Translations under genes and position numbers: made by a program
In this document: positions 1-15,800 of the stretch, piece by piece
How positions within the stretch are numbered: the stretch's first letter is position 1
Layout of the letters: each line of letters begins with the position of its first letter
The notes under the pieces: generated by a model
What the model saw: the letters and a program-made list of their open reading frames with translations, nothing else
Told to the model about the DNA's origin: nothing
The model's database searches: none
DNA from: Dipetalonema caudispina
Lineage: Eukaryota; Nematoda; Chromadorea; Rhabditida; Onchocercidae
Reading direction: 5' to 3'
Length of the DNA: 64,000 bases
Assembly (NCBI GenBank): GCA_013365325.1
Contig: JABVXV010000015.1
Span: 371,732-435,731, forward strand

Positions 1-872
1 GGATCGAATGGCTATGGTATTACCAGATCCGGTACGAGATCGAGAACGGGAACGCGACTTTGTTCACCTTGCAACGAAGTTCATTTTTCTTCCAAATCGT
101 TTTTATCAATACATTTAATCTTTCTTTGTCGTTTTTAACTTATTTCATTTATTACGACCCTACAGCATTTCTCATTACTAAGCATAGTGGTTTATTGATT
201 CAGCGGAAATATTCCATGTAGCTAACAAAAGTACTTCTAGATTAAGAAATTGCATGCAATATACTTTTATCTCTCGTTTTTAACTTATTGTATTCAGTGT
301 AATGTGCATCTATTTTAATGTCAGGATCTCTCAGATGTATTGCCAGAAATTGAATGCTATACTTAATATAGTGCACTCCTACTGATAGTGCAATTGCATA
401 GTGTCGTCTCTCTCTATCATCATGCTGTTATCAGAACTAAATGTATCGATTTAGACAAATACTTGTTTATAGAGGTGTTGTCCAACTGTTTAATGCAGTA
501 GCTGAACGACAAAAAGAGCTAAAGAATTTATTAGCAGCAAATATGACAAGCAAGAAGCGCCGGTTACATGGTATTTACACAGAGAATTTCAACAGGAGAT
601 TAACAGAATCAAAAACAGTTAAGGTATTTAATTTCAAATATTTTTCTGCGGCTGTTGTGTTTCCAGTAGTAAAAGTTGAGGATGTGAAATTTCATACATA
701 TTGCCTATTAGCCAAATTTTCCCTGGATTTTCATTAATATGAAATTAAGGATGAGGCTGATGATGCAAAAGAAGATTGGTTATCTGATAATCAGATGGCG
801 AATAAATCTGAAACGGAGGATGATTTAGATACCTCTGGAATAAAGACGGAACCAGAGAGTGATTCGGAATGA
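1..872 (+). CDS. RRP15: RRP15-like ribosome biogenesis protein, 3' part
   Basis: This is the 3' end of a gene that enters from the left edge of the window. Three exons are seen: 1-78 (frame starts at base 2), 473-623 and 750-872, ending in TGA at 870-872. Introns have GT/AG ends and the phases agree. The first junction gives LATKGVVQLFNAVAERQ, which matches the RRP15 core (usually IATRGVVQLFNAV). Upstream residues DPVRDREREREDF-like correspond to the conserved Arg/Glu-rich lead-in of that motif. The last exon is an acidic Ser/Asp/Glu tail ending in PESDSE. In the family, Rrp15 is a nucleolar protein needed for pre-60S rRNA processing. The N-terminus is outside the window, so length cannot be judged. 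A possible AATAAA lies about 120 bases after the stop. Confidence 0.85.
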
Positions 873-2522
873 ATGTAAGTGTTAGCAATCTGTTATATGT
901 TTTGCTTCAGGCAGTGAATAAAGTTTTGATTTCCGTGTGGTATGCTTTGCTCAAGTTTAGGTTCTGATGACAGTGTGTCTGTGCGAACTAAGAAATAAAT
1001 GAAGTTTAGATAAAAAGTAAGGTTTAGCAGTTTACCATTATTTTCTCTGGGTTTCTAAATTTTAAGCTTTACTTAAAATCAATTCAAATCAGATACAACA
1101 TTTATTATATTTTTGTTTTTTTTTTTTTTTGTAGTTATGTCATTCTGATATAAGAGGCAATAAATTTCTTTACAGATAGTTGATTTTTGCATCTTATTTT
1201 ATATTCTAACTTCTGTATATGCGTTTATTTATTTTTGTAATGGCTATAAAAAACAGAAATGTTCAAGAAGATTTCTCGCTGGTATTATTATAGAGGTAAT
1301 ACTGGTGAAAAGACCAAATTTCCTGAAATATTTTATTAGATCCATCCGATTTTGCACTAAAGTAGCATTGTGAAATATTCTATTCTCCTTATCAGTAGTA
1401 CACTCCATATTTGGAATCACAAATTATTGTAATCACTTAGATTGGGTCCAATTCTGTTACGATTAGATTTTGTAAAAGTATTTGAAATGCCGCTCAAGTA
1501 TCCGCAAATTTTGTTACTTGGAAAGTTTGTCATTCTACAAGGAATATCATGCAAGTAAGATTGAGCAGAATTTATTGAACATAAACGAGTGAAGAATTTT
1601 TGATTTATTCAAAAGTATGAGTTGTTTGGCTAGTTTGCAACATTCATGTACAATGAAGGTTGTGAAATTGGCAGTATAACATCGATTTGAAATGATTTAA
1701 CAAAAAGCGAATGAAATTGGCACATTGCAAAAGAATAAAAGGGCAGTGTAAAACATCAAATGCATATCTAATAGATCATTAATTGAATAGATGGCAGAAT
1801 TTTTGTTAAATTTAATGAAATGTATGGGACGGAAAACGAGTTGAGAAGTCGATGAATAATTTGGTTCTGTCAACTGTTATTCTTTCTTGATGGATGTGAA
1901 TTTAATTCTCAAATACTTTTTTCTTGACTATTTAGTTTTGAAATTTGTTTCTAATGCGATATTTGGATAATGGTCAATTATTTAGGTCTTCTTTTCATAC
2001 TTTAACTTTTTTTTCAACTTCGTTCCTCATTTCTAGTCGTACTTTCAGTCCCAAGAATGTATCTCACCGGCTGATACTATTGAAAATAAATTATAATGAA
2101 TAAAGCAATATATAATAACAAAATAGTAAAATTGAAATTTCTAGGAAGATGAACAAAAGACTACCCAATAATGTTATTGACTATGCACTAAAATTTTTCT
2201 AACTAATAATGAATTTATCATAAGTAAAAGTGAAATATACTTCGGTATGAATGAATACCTATCACATTAAAGATTCAAAAGTATAAATTAAACATGAAAT
2301 CCTAGAGTACAGTACTGTGATCTTTCTACTGCCTGCAATGCAAAATATCAACAAATCTGGTCGAAGATTAATGGAGAAATCGAAAATCACATCAGGTAAA
2401 GATTTCCTCGACTATACCTGATTTGCTTATTCGTAGGAATTCCTGTTGAATTTTCCTTACATAAGGAAGTTTAAAAAACAAAGACCTTATAATAATGAGA
2501 AATAGCACAATTTGAATGTTAA
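873..2522. other. Intergenic region, no gene seen
   Basis: This stretch lies between the stop of RRP15 (+) and the stop of the HtrL-domain gene (-), so the two genes converge. It is AT-rich with a T12-like tract near 1120. No exon with conserved protein sequence was recognised on either strand. It probably holds the two 3' UTRs. Confidence 0.6.
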
Positions 2523-4500
2523 TTAGGGGAATAAATTGAATGCATCGAACCAATCTCCATGTACCACATTAAACAATGATGGATGTTGTTGGATAAGCAG
2601 TACGAGAGTTGTCTGAAATTACATTTCTTGAAGAAATGCATAAATACACCTAACATATGTTTAACATATTCGTTTTAGGTTAAGAAGGCTTACCTTGTTG
2701 AGATGTTAAATGCATACAAACTTCAAAAATTGTTACAAATTAAGAAATTTCCACACAACAAATCTAATATATTTGGCGTGCAAGTACAACAATTTCTATA
2801 TATTTTAACTTAGAATGCACGAAATCGGCAATGTTAATAGAGTTACCTGATCATCGTCAACATATTTGTGGTGAATCAGATCGACGACTACTTGATGACA
2901 CAAGTGATGAAAGCGATTTAATGAATAGATATCACCACCAAGAAAGCCCCCGCTTACAACAGCCCAATTCTTACGGTACAAATCAGCAAGCGTATATCGG
3001 GAGATATTGTCATACGACGGTGTTACCTGAAATAATTATCTGAAATTGCATATTCCACCGAAAATTTGTTAGTTTCAAATACGCTGATAGCGTAACGGAG
3101 TTAAATGTTGAATTATTGAAAGAAGAGTTCACGTGTCATGTTATATTTTTTTCCTGAATATTTCCAAATGAGAATCCTAAAATGATTGTTACCCGATGCA
3201 ACATCGGATACTCTTTCATTCCCTATCTATTTATTGATAGTAAACTCTCTGAATTTGAATAACTTTCCTATGGATATTATTAAACAAATAACTTCTTTTA
3301 TACTATCCATTCCATTTGTCATAATAACGATGTTGAATCATGGTAGTACTGCAGGAATTCATTATTTGGTAAAAAAAATCAATCGATCAATATCTGGCTT
3401 TTGATTTAAAGGGTGATTTTTGCGCCATATGAACTTGCATTCATAAAATTAAAGGAATGAGGAAATTGAATGATATTTTACCTTAATGAGGGAAATTTTT
3501 CTACGTACTAAAGTAGGATGCCAATGAAACGATGGCGGAAATATGGACTGATTGCCATGTGCATAACCAGCATCCAACCATGCAAAAAATTCACTTTTGA
3601 ATGGATTACTTATCTAAAATAATTGGTTGACAAATAGTTTTAATTCTGTTAAGCTTATTTCATTTTATTTTATAAAACATAAGTATAAAAAAGAATATTA
3701 ACAATTTAACATTTGTTAAGATTTCACAACATTTAAATGCTTAATAATAATAAAGTTTAATTGTAGCCCATCTAATTACTTTATTATTCTAAGCAATTTT
3801 TACACGCAAGATGAATGGAGAAATCAATTTGTGTGAGTTTTAAATTTTTGTAAAATTCCAATCTGTAATTGTTTTTGAAAGATTTACCGAAGCATTGTAC
3901 AAGAAGTATGATTTGGAGTTAACTAATATGTCATATTTGGCACTTTTTGCTTCCGGATGTGAACTCATCGAACGATCCCACTGTTGATCCCAACGTTTAC
4001 CGCTTCGTTCATCTGCTATTATTTCCATTGCCGTTTTCATGTATCGATAGAGGGGAAGTTCAGCCAAAGTAATTGGAATTACCTAAAAATTTAAAGAATA
4101 TATTGCAATCTTCTAATGTGCGGAAAAAACGCAGACATGTTTGGTATTTAAATTGAATAATATTAATAAAATTATAGTCCTAACATACATAATTAACAGT
4201 GAAAGTATTATGCATATTCATTATTTCACTTATATCTTCATCGATATCTTTTATTAAAATGTATTTAATGATGAAAAGTAAAAACTTACCTTTGTAATAT
4301 GCTCCAATCGATACAATTTTCTTCGATTATAAACATGTTTCACACTTTTCTGATCAACAAAAATGACTAAATTAACTTTTAATTTTAGCAGATTTTCCAG
4401 AAAGCCATAATAGCTTTCCAATGGACGACGATATTCCCACCAATCACCTCTCCCAATGTCCAGTAAAGTTGTTACTAAAGTAAAGCCTGATGTTGTGAAT
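2523..4500 (-). CDS. HtrL/YibB-domain protein, C-terminal domain (five exons)
   Basis: Five exons on the minus strand join in frame: 4500-4290, 4082-3888, 3613-3482, 3026-2847 and 2612-2523 (stop TAA). All junctions are GT/AG and the phases agree. The protein shows the blocks of the HtrL/YibB family: TLVTTLLDIGRGDWWEYRRP near the start, then LEHITKVIPITLAELPLYRY, HPEAKSAKYDILVNSK, FFAWLDAGYAHG, LYRKNWAVVSGGFLGGD, KYVDDDQT and a final HGDWFDAFNLFP. In bacteria the family sits in LPS-core gene clusters and is suspected to be glycosyltransferase-like; animal members have no proven reaction, so function stays open. The D-containing motifs (WLDAG, DDDQ) are the obvious candidate active-site residues (inference). 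The N-terminal side is described in the next entries. Acceptor choice for the first exon is not certain: AG at 4501-4502 or one 14 bases further in would both work. Confidence 0.92.
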
Positions 4501-4867
4501 CTAAAATCACGTTCAGTTAATTTTCATAAAATTTTTTTTTTTTATAAAGTAAGCATATTGCTTAAAGGAATAAATAATGAAGAAATATTTATTCCTCTGT
4601 TGCTTTCACTGAAGAAATGATGGACAAATCTTCAAATAATTATGACCTTTTCTTAGAAATTTCGCTTGTAATTTATAAATTTGTGATCTGGAAAATTTTT
4701 CAAACTGTTGATTTTTAAAATATGTATGGTGTAAAGCATGTGTTGTTGGATGTTGGATTCAAATTCCTGAAATCGATTTGCTCTTGGAAAATTGATTCAT
4801 TATCGGCTGTTTATTAAAACTCGAAATTCAATCGTATTTTGTTAAAATTCTGAGATTGCTGACCTTA

Positions 4868-6553
<1,686 letters not shown>

Positions 6554-7745
6554 CTTTTATATCACGTGAAATTTTGGCAGAATTTGTTAATTCAAAAATA
6601 CAAAAGTACCGGGAATCAGCAGATAAATTTTGGAAATTAGCAAATGGTAGTAAGTTGTGATTCATAATTTTCATCAAACTTTTTGATTCAGTTTTTAGAA
6701 TCTGATTCTCTTCCTAAATTTGTGATGGTAATCCGAATAGATAGCTTGAAGCAATTTGGAACCTTAATTGAAGATTTGATTCAATCCAGTTACTTTATTG
6801 TTATTATCAAAAGTATCGAAGACGACAAAAGGCGGTGACATTAGATCGTGAAGAGGGACAATTCACAGGTTACATAATCAATCATAACATAATGCTAATT
6901 AGAATATTTTCCGAAAATACCATTCTCGAAAGATCAAAAATATCTATTTATTTCAAGCAAAAAAAAAAAGAAAAGAAAAAAGAAAATGTTTAATTTTTTC
7001 TTTAGCTTAAAAACAGACCGTATATTCTTCCTGATCGAATGCTATTAGCACACTTTTGGGTTGTCGTCGAGATTGTTGCCAATTTGATCTTATTTTATAA
7101 AATTAACACTTATGATAATGGCAAGATAGCAATATACATTGCAAAAAAGTTTATTTAAACATTATTTAAGTGTTGTATGCATGATAAATGATTCCACTAA
7201 TTGATAATTGATTTCTATTTGTTATCGTGTAATAAATTATCAAAAACATATGTAGTTAAGATAGTTCTATCACTCGATTATTCAATCATTTTGTTGCAAT
7301 TTCCTAGCACAGTGAGCAATCATTTCTGATCTTTAATTTTTCTGAAATTGTTCCAAAAACAAAAAAATGGAAACTTATGAAAGATGTAAAGATTTTATTC
7401 GACGAAATGACATTTCATCATACTTATATACTTATTTACTACTTTACAATCGTATTAACAATAATTAATAAAGCATACTTGATTGAATATGAATAGTTTG
7501 ATGATATTATAGACGATAAATAGATTGGATAATATAATGATCGTTAGCAACCCAATGATAATCCAAAGAATGTGCAACCTCATTCCTTCATAATATGCTT
7601 ATCCATCCAATTTACTTTACTGTAAAGTTTACTTTTTTTTTTAAAAAAAAAAAAGTTAACAAGACCTCTTATTTTATTTGAATCCTTCATTCAACCATTT
7701 TTTTTTTTTTTTATATAATTTCATAAATTTAAAATTTAATCTTAC

Positions 7746-10700
7746 CATTACACTATTCTTCATCGTTTTCTTCGGCGTATTATAAGCCATCTTAGAGCGT
7801 TTTTCTCTTTGCAAGTTTTCCATCTAATGTTGAAAAAATTTTGTACTCGAAATGATGACTGATATCGTGCACTTTCTTAATCACATTTTTTTTTTTTTAT
7901 TAATGATTAAAATTTAATCATTTCACAGTGCTTCTTATTTTAAAACTAATCTCAAATAACAACAAATGCTTTTTTTTTTTGTAGTACATAGTTCGAATTT
8001 TCAACTTTTTTGTCTTATCTTATTGCTAAGTGATTATTTTAGCATTATTTTTGGGGACTGATCTCTTTAGCTTCTTATATTGTGTTTTTTGCGAAGACCT
8101 TTTAAATAATTGTAAGCCTCTTAGTCACTCCATCATATTTTGTTACAAATATTTTGAGGAAGGAAATTTAACCTAATCCTGAGAATGGAAGATTTTGACA
8201 TTACAATTTTTGATCGTTGTTTTTTTTTCTTACTCTTCTGTTAATGAAACAAATTGTGAATCTAATTGAAATTTAAATGGGGAAAAATAATCAATAATTG
8301 AAAGGTGATAAATGGCGTCAATCGGGCTGATCTATTGCAAATTACAAAAGTCAATTGTGAAAATTGATTATCGTTTGATAAGAAATGCATTGATGCCAAA
8401 CTTTATTTGACCTATTTCGCATGATGCTTCATATGTTCCAATATCATTTTTTTTTTTTTCTATCCATAATTTCGGGTAGAGTAATTAAGAGTAAGAAATT
8501 CAAATGAAATTATATTCACATATATGTAGAGAGCCAAGTCTTCATGCTTTATAAAAGTGTTGTTAGTAGTATTTAATTTTTGATCAATTTATTTATTTCT
8601 TGATTTTGAAGCATTATTTCCTTTCTGTTTTTTTCAAAATATCCTTAACTTCCAAAAAACTACGGGTTAAAAAATATTTGAAAATTTTGAAGATGCTAAA
8701 AGTTTCTAAGATTTTTCATGCACTTTAATGATATTCTGTTGATTTCTGGAATTTTTGTCACTATTTTTTATGATAGAATTTTCTATCAATTTCGGACAAA
8801 TTATGGCAGCTGATTATTGTTCTATTATTTAGTTTATTAAACTCATTAATTATTCAGTTGTGAATGTCTGTCGACACGACAAAATATAGGTAAACTTTGA
8901 GTATTATCTAACTTCATTTTAGGTTAACCCTGCTAGATTCCTGTATGCTCAAACCTTCCTATACTACTCATATCTTAAGTTCTATCAATTTTTAAAATGA
9001 TGTGTAGTATTAGATGCGAAATACTACGATTTGCAATTTTTATCCTCTTCTCGAGATCTTGAAGTCATTCAACGTATTACCTTCTTCTTCCGGATCTGCC
9101 TATATTCATACTGGGAAGAATCAAATACGATTAGGAACTAACGGATACGAAAGATGGAAAGTGAAGATGCGTGTAACGAACTTACTTTTATTAAAGAAAT
9201 TAAGTTAACAACACGAACAAAGCTCATTTCCTTTGATTTAATTCAATTTAAATCTTTCTGAAGTGACATAATACTGCTCTACTGAATTGAATTCCCCTTT
9301 AATCTCAGGATTTAAATTTCAAAAATGAAAATGAGGGATAATTGAAGAGATAAAAGATAAACGTATGCAGGAATTTTTGTTTCTTGAATTTCCATTTTAT
9401 TGGAAATCAGTTGAATCTTATTGAGTGTAAGCATCATTAAAAAATTTTGTGAAAATTTTAAAATCTTTTGAATTTAGCAATAAAAGCAAAAGATAAAAAT
9501 GAATTACTTACAGGAATGCCATGTTGAAACATTACGTATTGTTTTTGTTCATATCGTCTCTAAAATTAATTCATTCAATTAAAAATTTATTTCAAATTTT
9601 TAGTAAGGGAATGAAAACGTTCTTTCAATGCAACATAGACTTTTCCACAGAAGCTTTGCCAAAAAGTCGAATTTTGTTCTTTTCCTCTTCCATCGTATAT
9701 CTTTGCATTCTTTTTTGTGATAAAAAGTTTCATTATCACAAAATGATCCTAAACCTAATTTTGTTTACTTAAAATTAAAAACCACATTGAATTGTATTTC
9801 GTGATGATATTGATACGTCAAATATGGCGAATTAGAAGAAGGCCAAAATGTTAATTGTTTTGCTAATTTATTTAACTAATCAATAGTTCCTTGAGCTACC
9901 ATTGGTTTAAATTAAAATCCATCTTAGAAAATTTGCAAGGATATTTTGTATCGTCTTACATTATATTTGATTTTATAAAGTTGAATGATAATAAAATTGT
10001 AGGAATTACGAGTACTGCAATTTATTGAAGACGATAGGTAAAATTTCAGAAATTAGAAATTTAATTTTATGTTGTGAAATATTAGTATAGAAGAAAGGTT
10101 ATTTTTGATATCCAAAAACAAAAACAGTCCTTTTCCTTTTTGTTTTATAAAAGATAGAGAAACAGTAATTTTTAAAAAAATTGAAATAGTTGAATTACTT
10201 TCAAATACTTTGATCTTTACAGCAAAAAAAAGGAATTTATGAGGATCTAACTATGCTCCTAACCTTTCTGCAAGAAATTCATCGATCGGACGCATTAGAA
10301 TGAAAAGATGAAATAGTTGATAATGTGAACTTTTTTAAGAGATCGACGTCGTGCATTCATCATGCATCTGCGCTACTAACTGATATGAGAAGTACGATAA
10401 GGGAATTAATATAATATTTAATATAATTATGAAAATATTCTTTTAATAATATCAATGATAATGATTAGTGACAAATTTATTAGCAAAATTGAAAGTGAAT
10501 GAATGAATTCAAACTAACAAACGAAAAGTTTGGAACTAAAATGATTAAAGAAAGACTTTTAACTTTTTGGTTTTGGATGCTATCCATATCGTGTCTGCTT
10601 CTTTTTTCCTTTTCTTGATTTCTTTTTACGATGATTTATGAAAAGTTTAGAAAAGATTTATGAAAAGTTTTGAAGAATTCTGCAAACTTACGCTAAACTT

Positions 10701-12843
10701 TCATTCATAAAAAAAAAAAAAAAAAAAAAAGAAAAGTAGTACAATGCATTTATGATTTACTGATAGTTAGTACTGAGCAAACATTTTACAATCGAGTTTA
10801 TGACTTTCCGGAACTCCGAACAGGTGTTCTAAGTTTAAAGCTAAAATTTTCACATATTATAAGGTAAGTATCATCAAGTTAATTGTATGATTAAGACTTG
10901 ACAAATTATCATTCTTATACAATGATTTCATGAACAGCTAACATCGAATCATCCTAGTTGATATGTTACGTTTATCAAATCAATTGCACCTAAAAAATAG
11001 ACTTGAAAAATTTTCGAACTGCTTAGAATTATAATGAAAAATTGAAAAGAATTGATCTAAAATAACGGTAAGAATTGAAATAAGGAAAAAATGCAAGAAG
11101 ACGTTACGTCTTACAGGCACAGAGTTACGTCTTATCCGTGTCATAAATCAAAATGAACATTTTACGTAGAATATTACAAATAACTTATCCCATAAAAATT
11201 ATAGTGTCTAATAATAGAATGAAACTGTTAAGACATCAATTAAAAATGAGCAATTCAATGCGGAAATGTTTGCAGTAGATTTTACTGATAACATATAATT
11301 TTGCAAGTGAAAAATCATCGTAAATTGAGAAAAATAAATAAAAAAAAAAAAAAAAAAGAAGACATTTAACAAAATTTTTAAACATATAACATCAAAATGA
11401 ATGGCTAAATTTGTTGAGCAATAAAATTATTATTAAAGAAAATTTGTACGAAAATAAAAATATGGAAAAGAAATGAAAAAATTGAACAATGTCGTATTTT
11501 TCGAGTAAAACCTTTCCAAATGGGATTTTTAAAAAACGAAACAGATGGTAACAACCATGTAATTTCTTTTTTTTTTTTTTTTTTTTTGGAATTTTTAGAT
11601 TGGAATAACTTTCAGTTGTAATTTTATTATATGGTGAGGAATTTTTACCTTCACAATTTGATACTAAATGAAATTCAAATCCCACGAGGCATAATCAAAG
11701 AAATCAATAAATATAATAAAAGAACTAATAATCGATTTTGGTTAGAAAATATGATGCAAGTCTAGAATGATAATGCAGGCTGGTTTGCTTTATAGAACAT
11801 TTCAAATAGAGATTATTTGCTTTTTAAATTAGTTAAAGTTAGCTAATTAGTTCTAAAACAGAAGTCCTGTAATTGAAAAACTAGAAAGAACTAATTCAAA
11901 AATTTTAGCATTAGAAATTGGTGTCATTGTTGCTCTAACAAGATGAATTACAGATAAATATACTATCATTATTAAATCTGCTTGGATCAATTTAATAAAT
12001 CAATGAAAATTTGACTTTTTTTTTTCCATTCCCTTAAAGATAATGAAATTATAAACTTATTTTCAATACTGAAAAAAAAAAAAAAAAGAGCATTGACTAA
12101 CGAGATCAAATCCAAACATATCCAGCAAGCTAAAAATTGATAATATACAATTAATTTCATTTACGGTTAAAAGGTCAAGATAGCGATAATGTAATGATAA
12201 CAGTGGTGACAATAATGGTTGTCATCAAGTAATGTGGGGTTATTTCAAATCGGTAATAGCGTTTTTGTTAATGAGCAAGATTGAGACAGAATAGATAAAT
12301 TACTAGGATGTTTGTTTTTTTTTCTTTTTTTTTTTTTTTTTGATGATCGAAGAGCTAACTGTGATAAAAGTGACAACCATATTCGTTTGCCTACCTGTTT
12401 AACATTCTCTAATTCTGCTTTACACTTACATTTCTAAAGTTGAAAAAAATGGAAATTTTTCAAAAACTAATATAAATAGTGTAATTTTTAGGTTAATTAA
12501 TAAGGTAATAATGTCATATTTACATGGAAGATATGATACAAATATATAATATCTTCGTTCAAGGTTAGATAAAACAAACAATTCGATATTTTAATGTTTA
12601 AAAAAGAATGATAATGAGAGAGTAAACAGTTCAAGTAATTTGAATAAACTTTTCATACTTCTACAAAATTAAATCAACATTAGTCAATTTTTAATTCCTA
12701 GAAATTCTGGTTAATGATAAAAAGATGAGAAATAGAACGGATAAATTGAAAAATTGATGAAAATTATCAAAGATTGACAGATGTCTTAACATAATAACTT
12801 ACCACTAAAAGTGTTAAATATTAAACTGAATAAATCAAATAAC

Positions 12844-12874
<31 letters not shown>

Positions 12875-15800
12875 AAAAATAAACATATTTTTCATTTGCA
12901 GTAACTTTTCTTTTTTTTTAAAAAAAAAAAACGGATTTTTTTTTTTTTTTGTAAAACTTTTCCTCATCATCAATAAATTATCAAGTAACAAATGTTGCTC
13001 ACTTGCTAGAAACTAGTGTAAATATTAAATGGAAAAAGGGCATGAGCGCAAAAGTAACAAAAAAAAAAAAAATAAAAAAAATTTTTTAAATGGTGTAAAA
13101 GAAATAGCTTTCAGTGCATATTTCGCTTTTTTTTTTCTTTCTTCTCCTTAATTTTTTTTTCTAAAATAATTTTGAATATTTAATAATTTTTCATGATTCA
13201 AAATTCTTTTAAACTTTTATTTTCTTCGATTCTTTTTTTTACTCATTTGTTGAAAAGGAAGAAAATTTTTTTTTTTTTTTTAAAAAAAGATTTATTTTAA
13301 AAAGAAACATTTGCAAACAATGTATTAATTATATTTCGAGAGTATTTGAAATTAAATAACTTAATTTTGAGTTAAATAAATTAAACCTTATTCGGCAACT
13401 TAGGTAAAAATCTAAAGAAATCCTCAACTTCTTTAAATGTATTGCAAATTAAGAATTGGTATGAAGAAATGATAAATATAAAATCATTTACGGATAGAAG
13501 GATATTACTAGTACTACGTTATCAGAGTAATTGATCATTTCAGACTTAAAATCGATCAAAATTAACTCTTATGATCAATGAAAGACTTGCAATTACGACA
13601 TCGAAGAAAAAAAGGTGACAAAATTCAGAAGACAAATATCGGGAAAATTGTCTCATTGAAGATTAAAGTAATTGAACAGGGTATGTATGTTATCTTGATC
13701 ATCTCATCTCTTCTCCTTCATCACCTTTGATGTTCAATGGATTAATTAATGATGAAGAAAGTAACATTTGTTAGCGTGGCTTATATATCTGTAGACAACA
13801 CATTTCTCTCTCTTCCTAATTCCATTGATATTAATTAAACATTTTAATTATCAAACTTTATTGATATTTGCACACAATATCAATTATTCAAACAGACAGA
13901 ACGAATAACATCGAAAAGATTTTCTATTAAATTGATCTTAGAAATTTTAAGAATTTTTAGGTAGGAATATTGGCACAATTTTTTAAAGAAACAAGAATAG
14001 ATTGAAAAAGAAATTGAATATGTTAGAAAAATTTTTATACAATTCTTTTATTGGATAATAATTTTTTGATTAAGTCAATTAGCACTGTTTGACTTTTTAG
14101 CAATGAAAAAAAGTGTTGAAATTTTCAGAAGTTTAAAACAACTTAAATTTCTAGTATATTCTACGTATTGTTTAACTTTCAATGATGACAAAATTTTTTT
14201 AGAAACATTTACTGGAACAAGTTTACTACAAATCATCTTCACTTAAACTTCTCTCAACAATGTCCATCTGGAAATTTTAGCAGTATGAAAGTGCGCTACT
14301 GACAAAAGCAAACCGTTTCCTTTCTTTTTTGCATTTTTTTAAAAAAAAAAAAAAAAATTTTTTTACAGTGTTTTAATTTTAATAAATGATCACAAAAAAC
14401 CACTCTTGTTTCAATTTTCTTTGAAAACTAAATGACTGATAAGCGTTAAAAAAAAATAAAAAAAAAAAAGGATAAAGAATTTTGCGAGTGGGAAAGCTAT
14501 GAAAGAAAGTCATTAATTAACTTTCAAAAAAAAAAAAAATGACAACGAGTACAAAAGGAAGAAAAGACAATTTCCCTGGAAATTTTGAAAGAATTTAATA
14601 TATATATACATATATACATATAGATTTTGTTTGCTAAAGTTTTGAGCTACAAACAAAATTTTCGGAAATTTCCAACATTGAATGGGCAGTAATTGAAAGT
14701 ACTTTTTGCAGTAACTGTTAATGATAAGATATCAATGCTTTCTTCTAACGCAGACAATAACCCTGATAGCATACTTTCTCTAAAATTTGAAACCTAAAAT
14801 TTAATATTCTACAATTTAATTGATTAAATGCTGAAATTATAATTTCAAGAAGCTGTACATTTTAAAGGATTTCAAAATGGGATATTTTAGCTTTTAATGG
14901 ATGAATAAATGTATCGGGAATATACTGATAGCTTGACATAATGAAATCCAATGCATTCTGAACGCCAAACGGAATACTCATTTAGTTTGTTATATAATTA
15001 CTCATTTATTTTTAGAAAAAATTTTTCGTTTTTCGATTATTTCTGCTTATTAAAATCAAATCTAAATAAATGAATCATTAAAAGAAGAAATTTAGAAAAT
15101 GGATAAATAATGAGTTTCTCTCTCTCTTCCTCTCTCTCTCTCTCTCTTTCTCTCCCACTCTTTTTCAATGATCAAGTACTAGAAAAATGCAAATATTGAC
15201 AGGTGGGAATGTCGTTTGTATAAGTGGTGAAAGGTACACTTCAAATGAAATAATTAAAACAAATAATTTTTTTTTGACTTTTAAAATTAAACAAATATCG
15301 TGATATCTCAGAATTCTTACCCTCATTTGTGTTTCTATCGATTTATCTGAAATTGTCCTTACTTACCCGTTTTTTATCATTGTCAATATTACTGAAAAAA
15401 TTTGTCAAAAATAAATAATTTCGATGGTACTCACAAGATTGCTCGGACTTTTGTTAACTTGTTCTATTCTATATTCCACTAATTATATCAAAAAATTTTC
15501 CACTTGAAGGGTAAAACGTACTTCATTAATTTTAATTACGGCATAATAGAGAAAAAAAAAGTGAGGGAAATAATTAAGTAACAATAAATGGCCAATTTTA
15601 CACTTAAGCGTTTTTATGAAATTTTAAAATTTTCAGAAATAATAATGTAAAAAGCATAGCAGTTCATCCGCATATATCGTACTCGAAATCACCGGTTGAA
15701 TTTTTACTGGAATTTGAAAACGATTTTGCTGGAATTTCTCATAGAAAATTGTATCTTTCTCCAAAACTATTCATTTCCAAATTTCATCCATCTCATTACA

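Noticed and set aside
2880..2960. Apparent frameshift in the HtrL exon
   Set aside because: A first reading dropped two bases. On re-reading, GGDIYSLNRFHHLCHQ is continuous and the exon is a whole number of codons.
2831..3043. Plus-strand 70-codon frame
   Set aside because: It is antisense to the HtrL exon 3026-2847, whose minus-strand reading matches the family closely.
11642..11656. A 15-base exon-like segment (YQIVK) on the minus strand
   Set aside because: Acceptor and donor are plausible, but such a short segment arises easily by chance in this composition.
15300..15390. Two more small exon-like segments at 15385-15361 and 15346-15321, minus strand
   Set aside because: They have AG and GTAAGT/GTAAGA borders, but the intron between them would be only 20 bases and their phases do not fit the chain.
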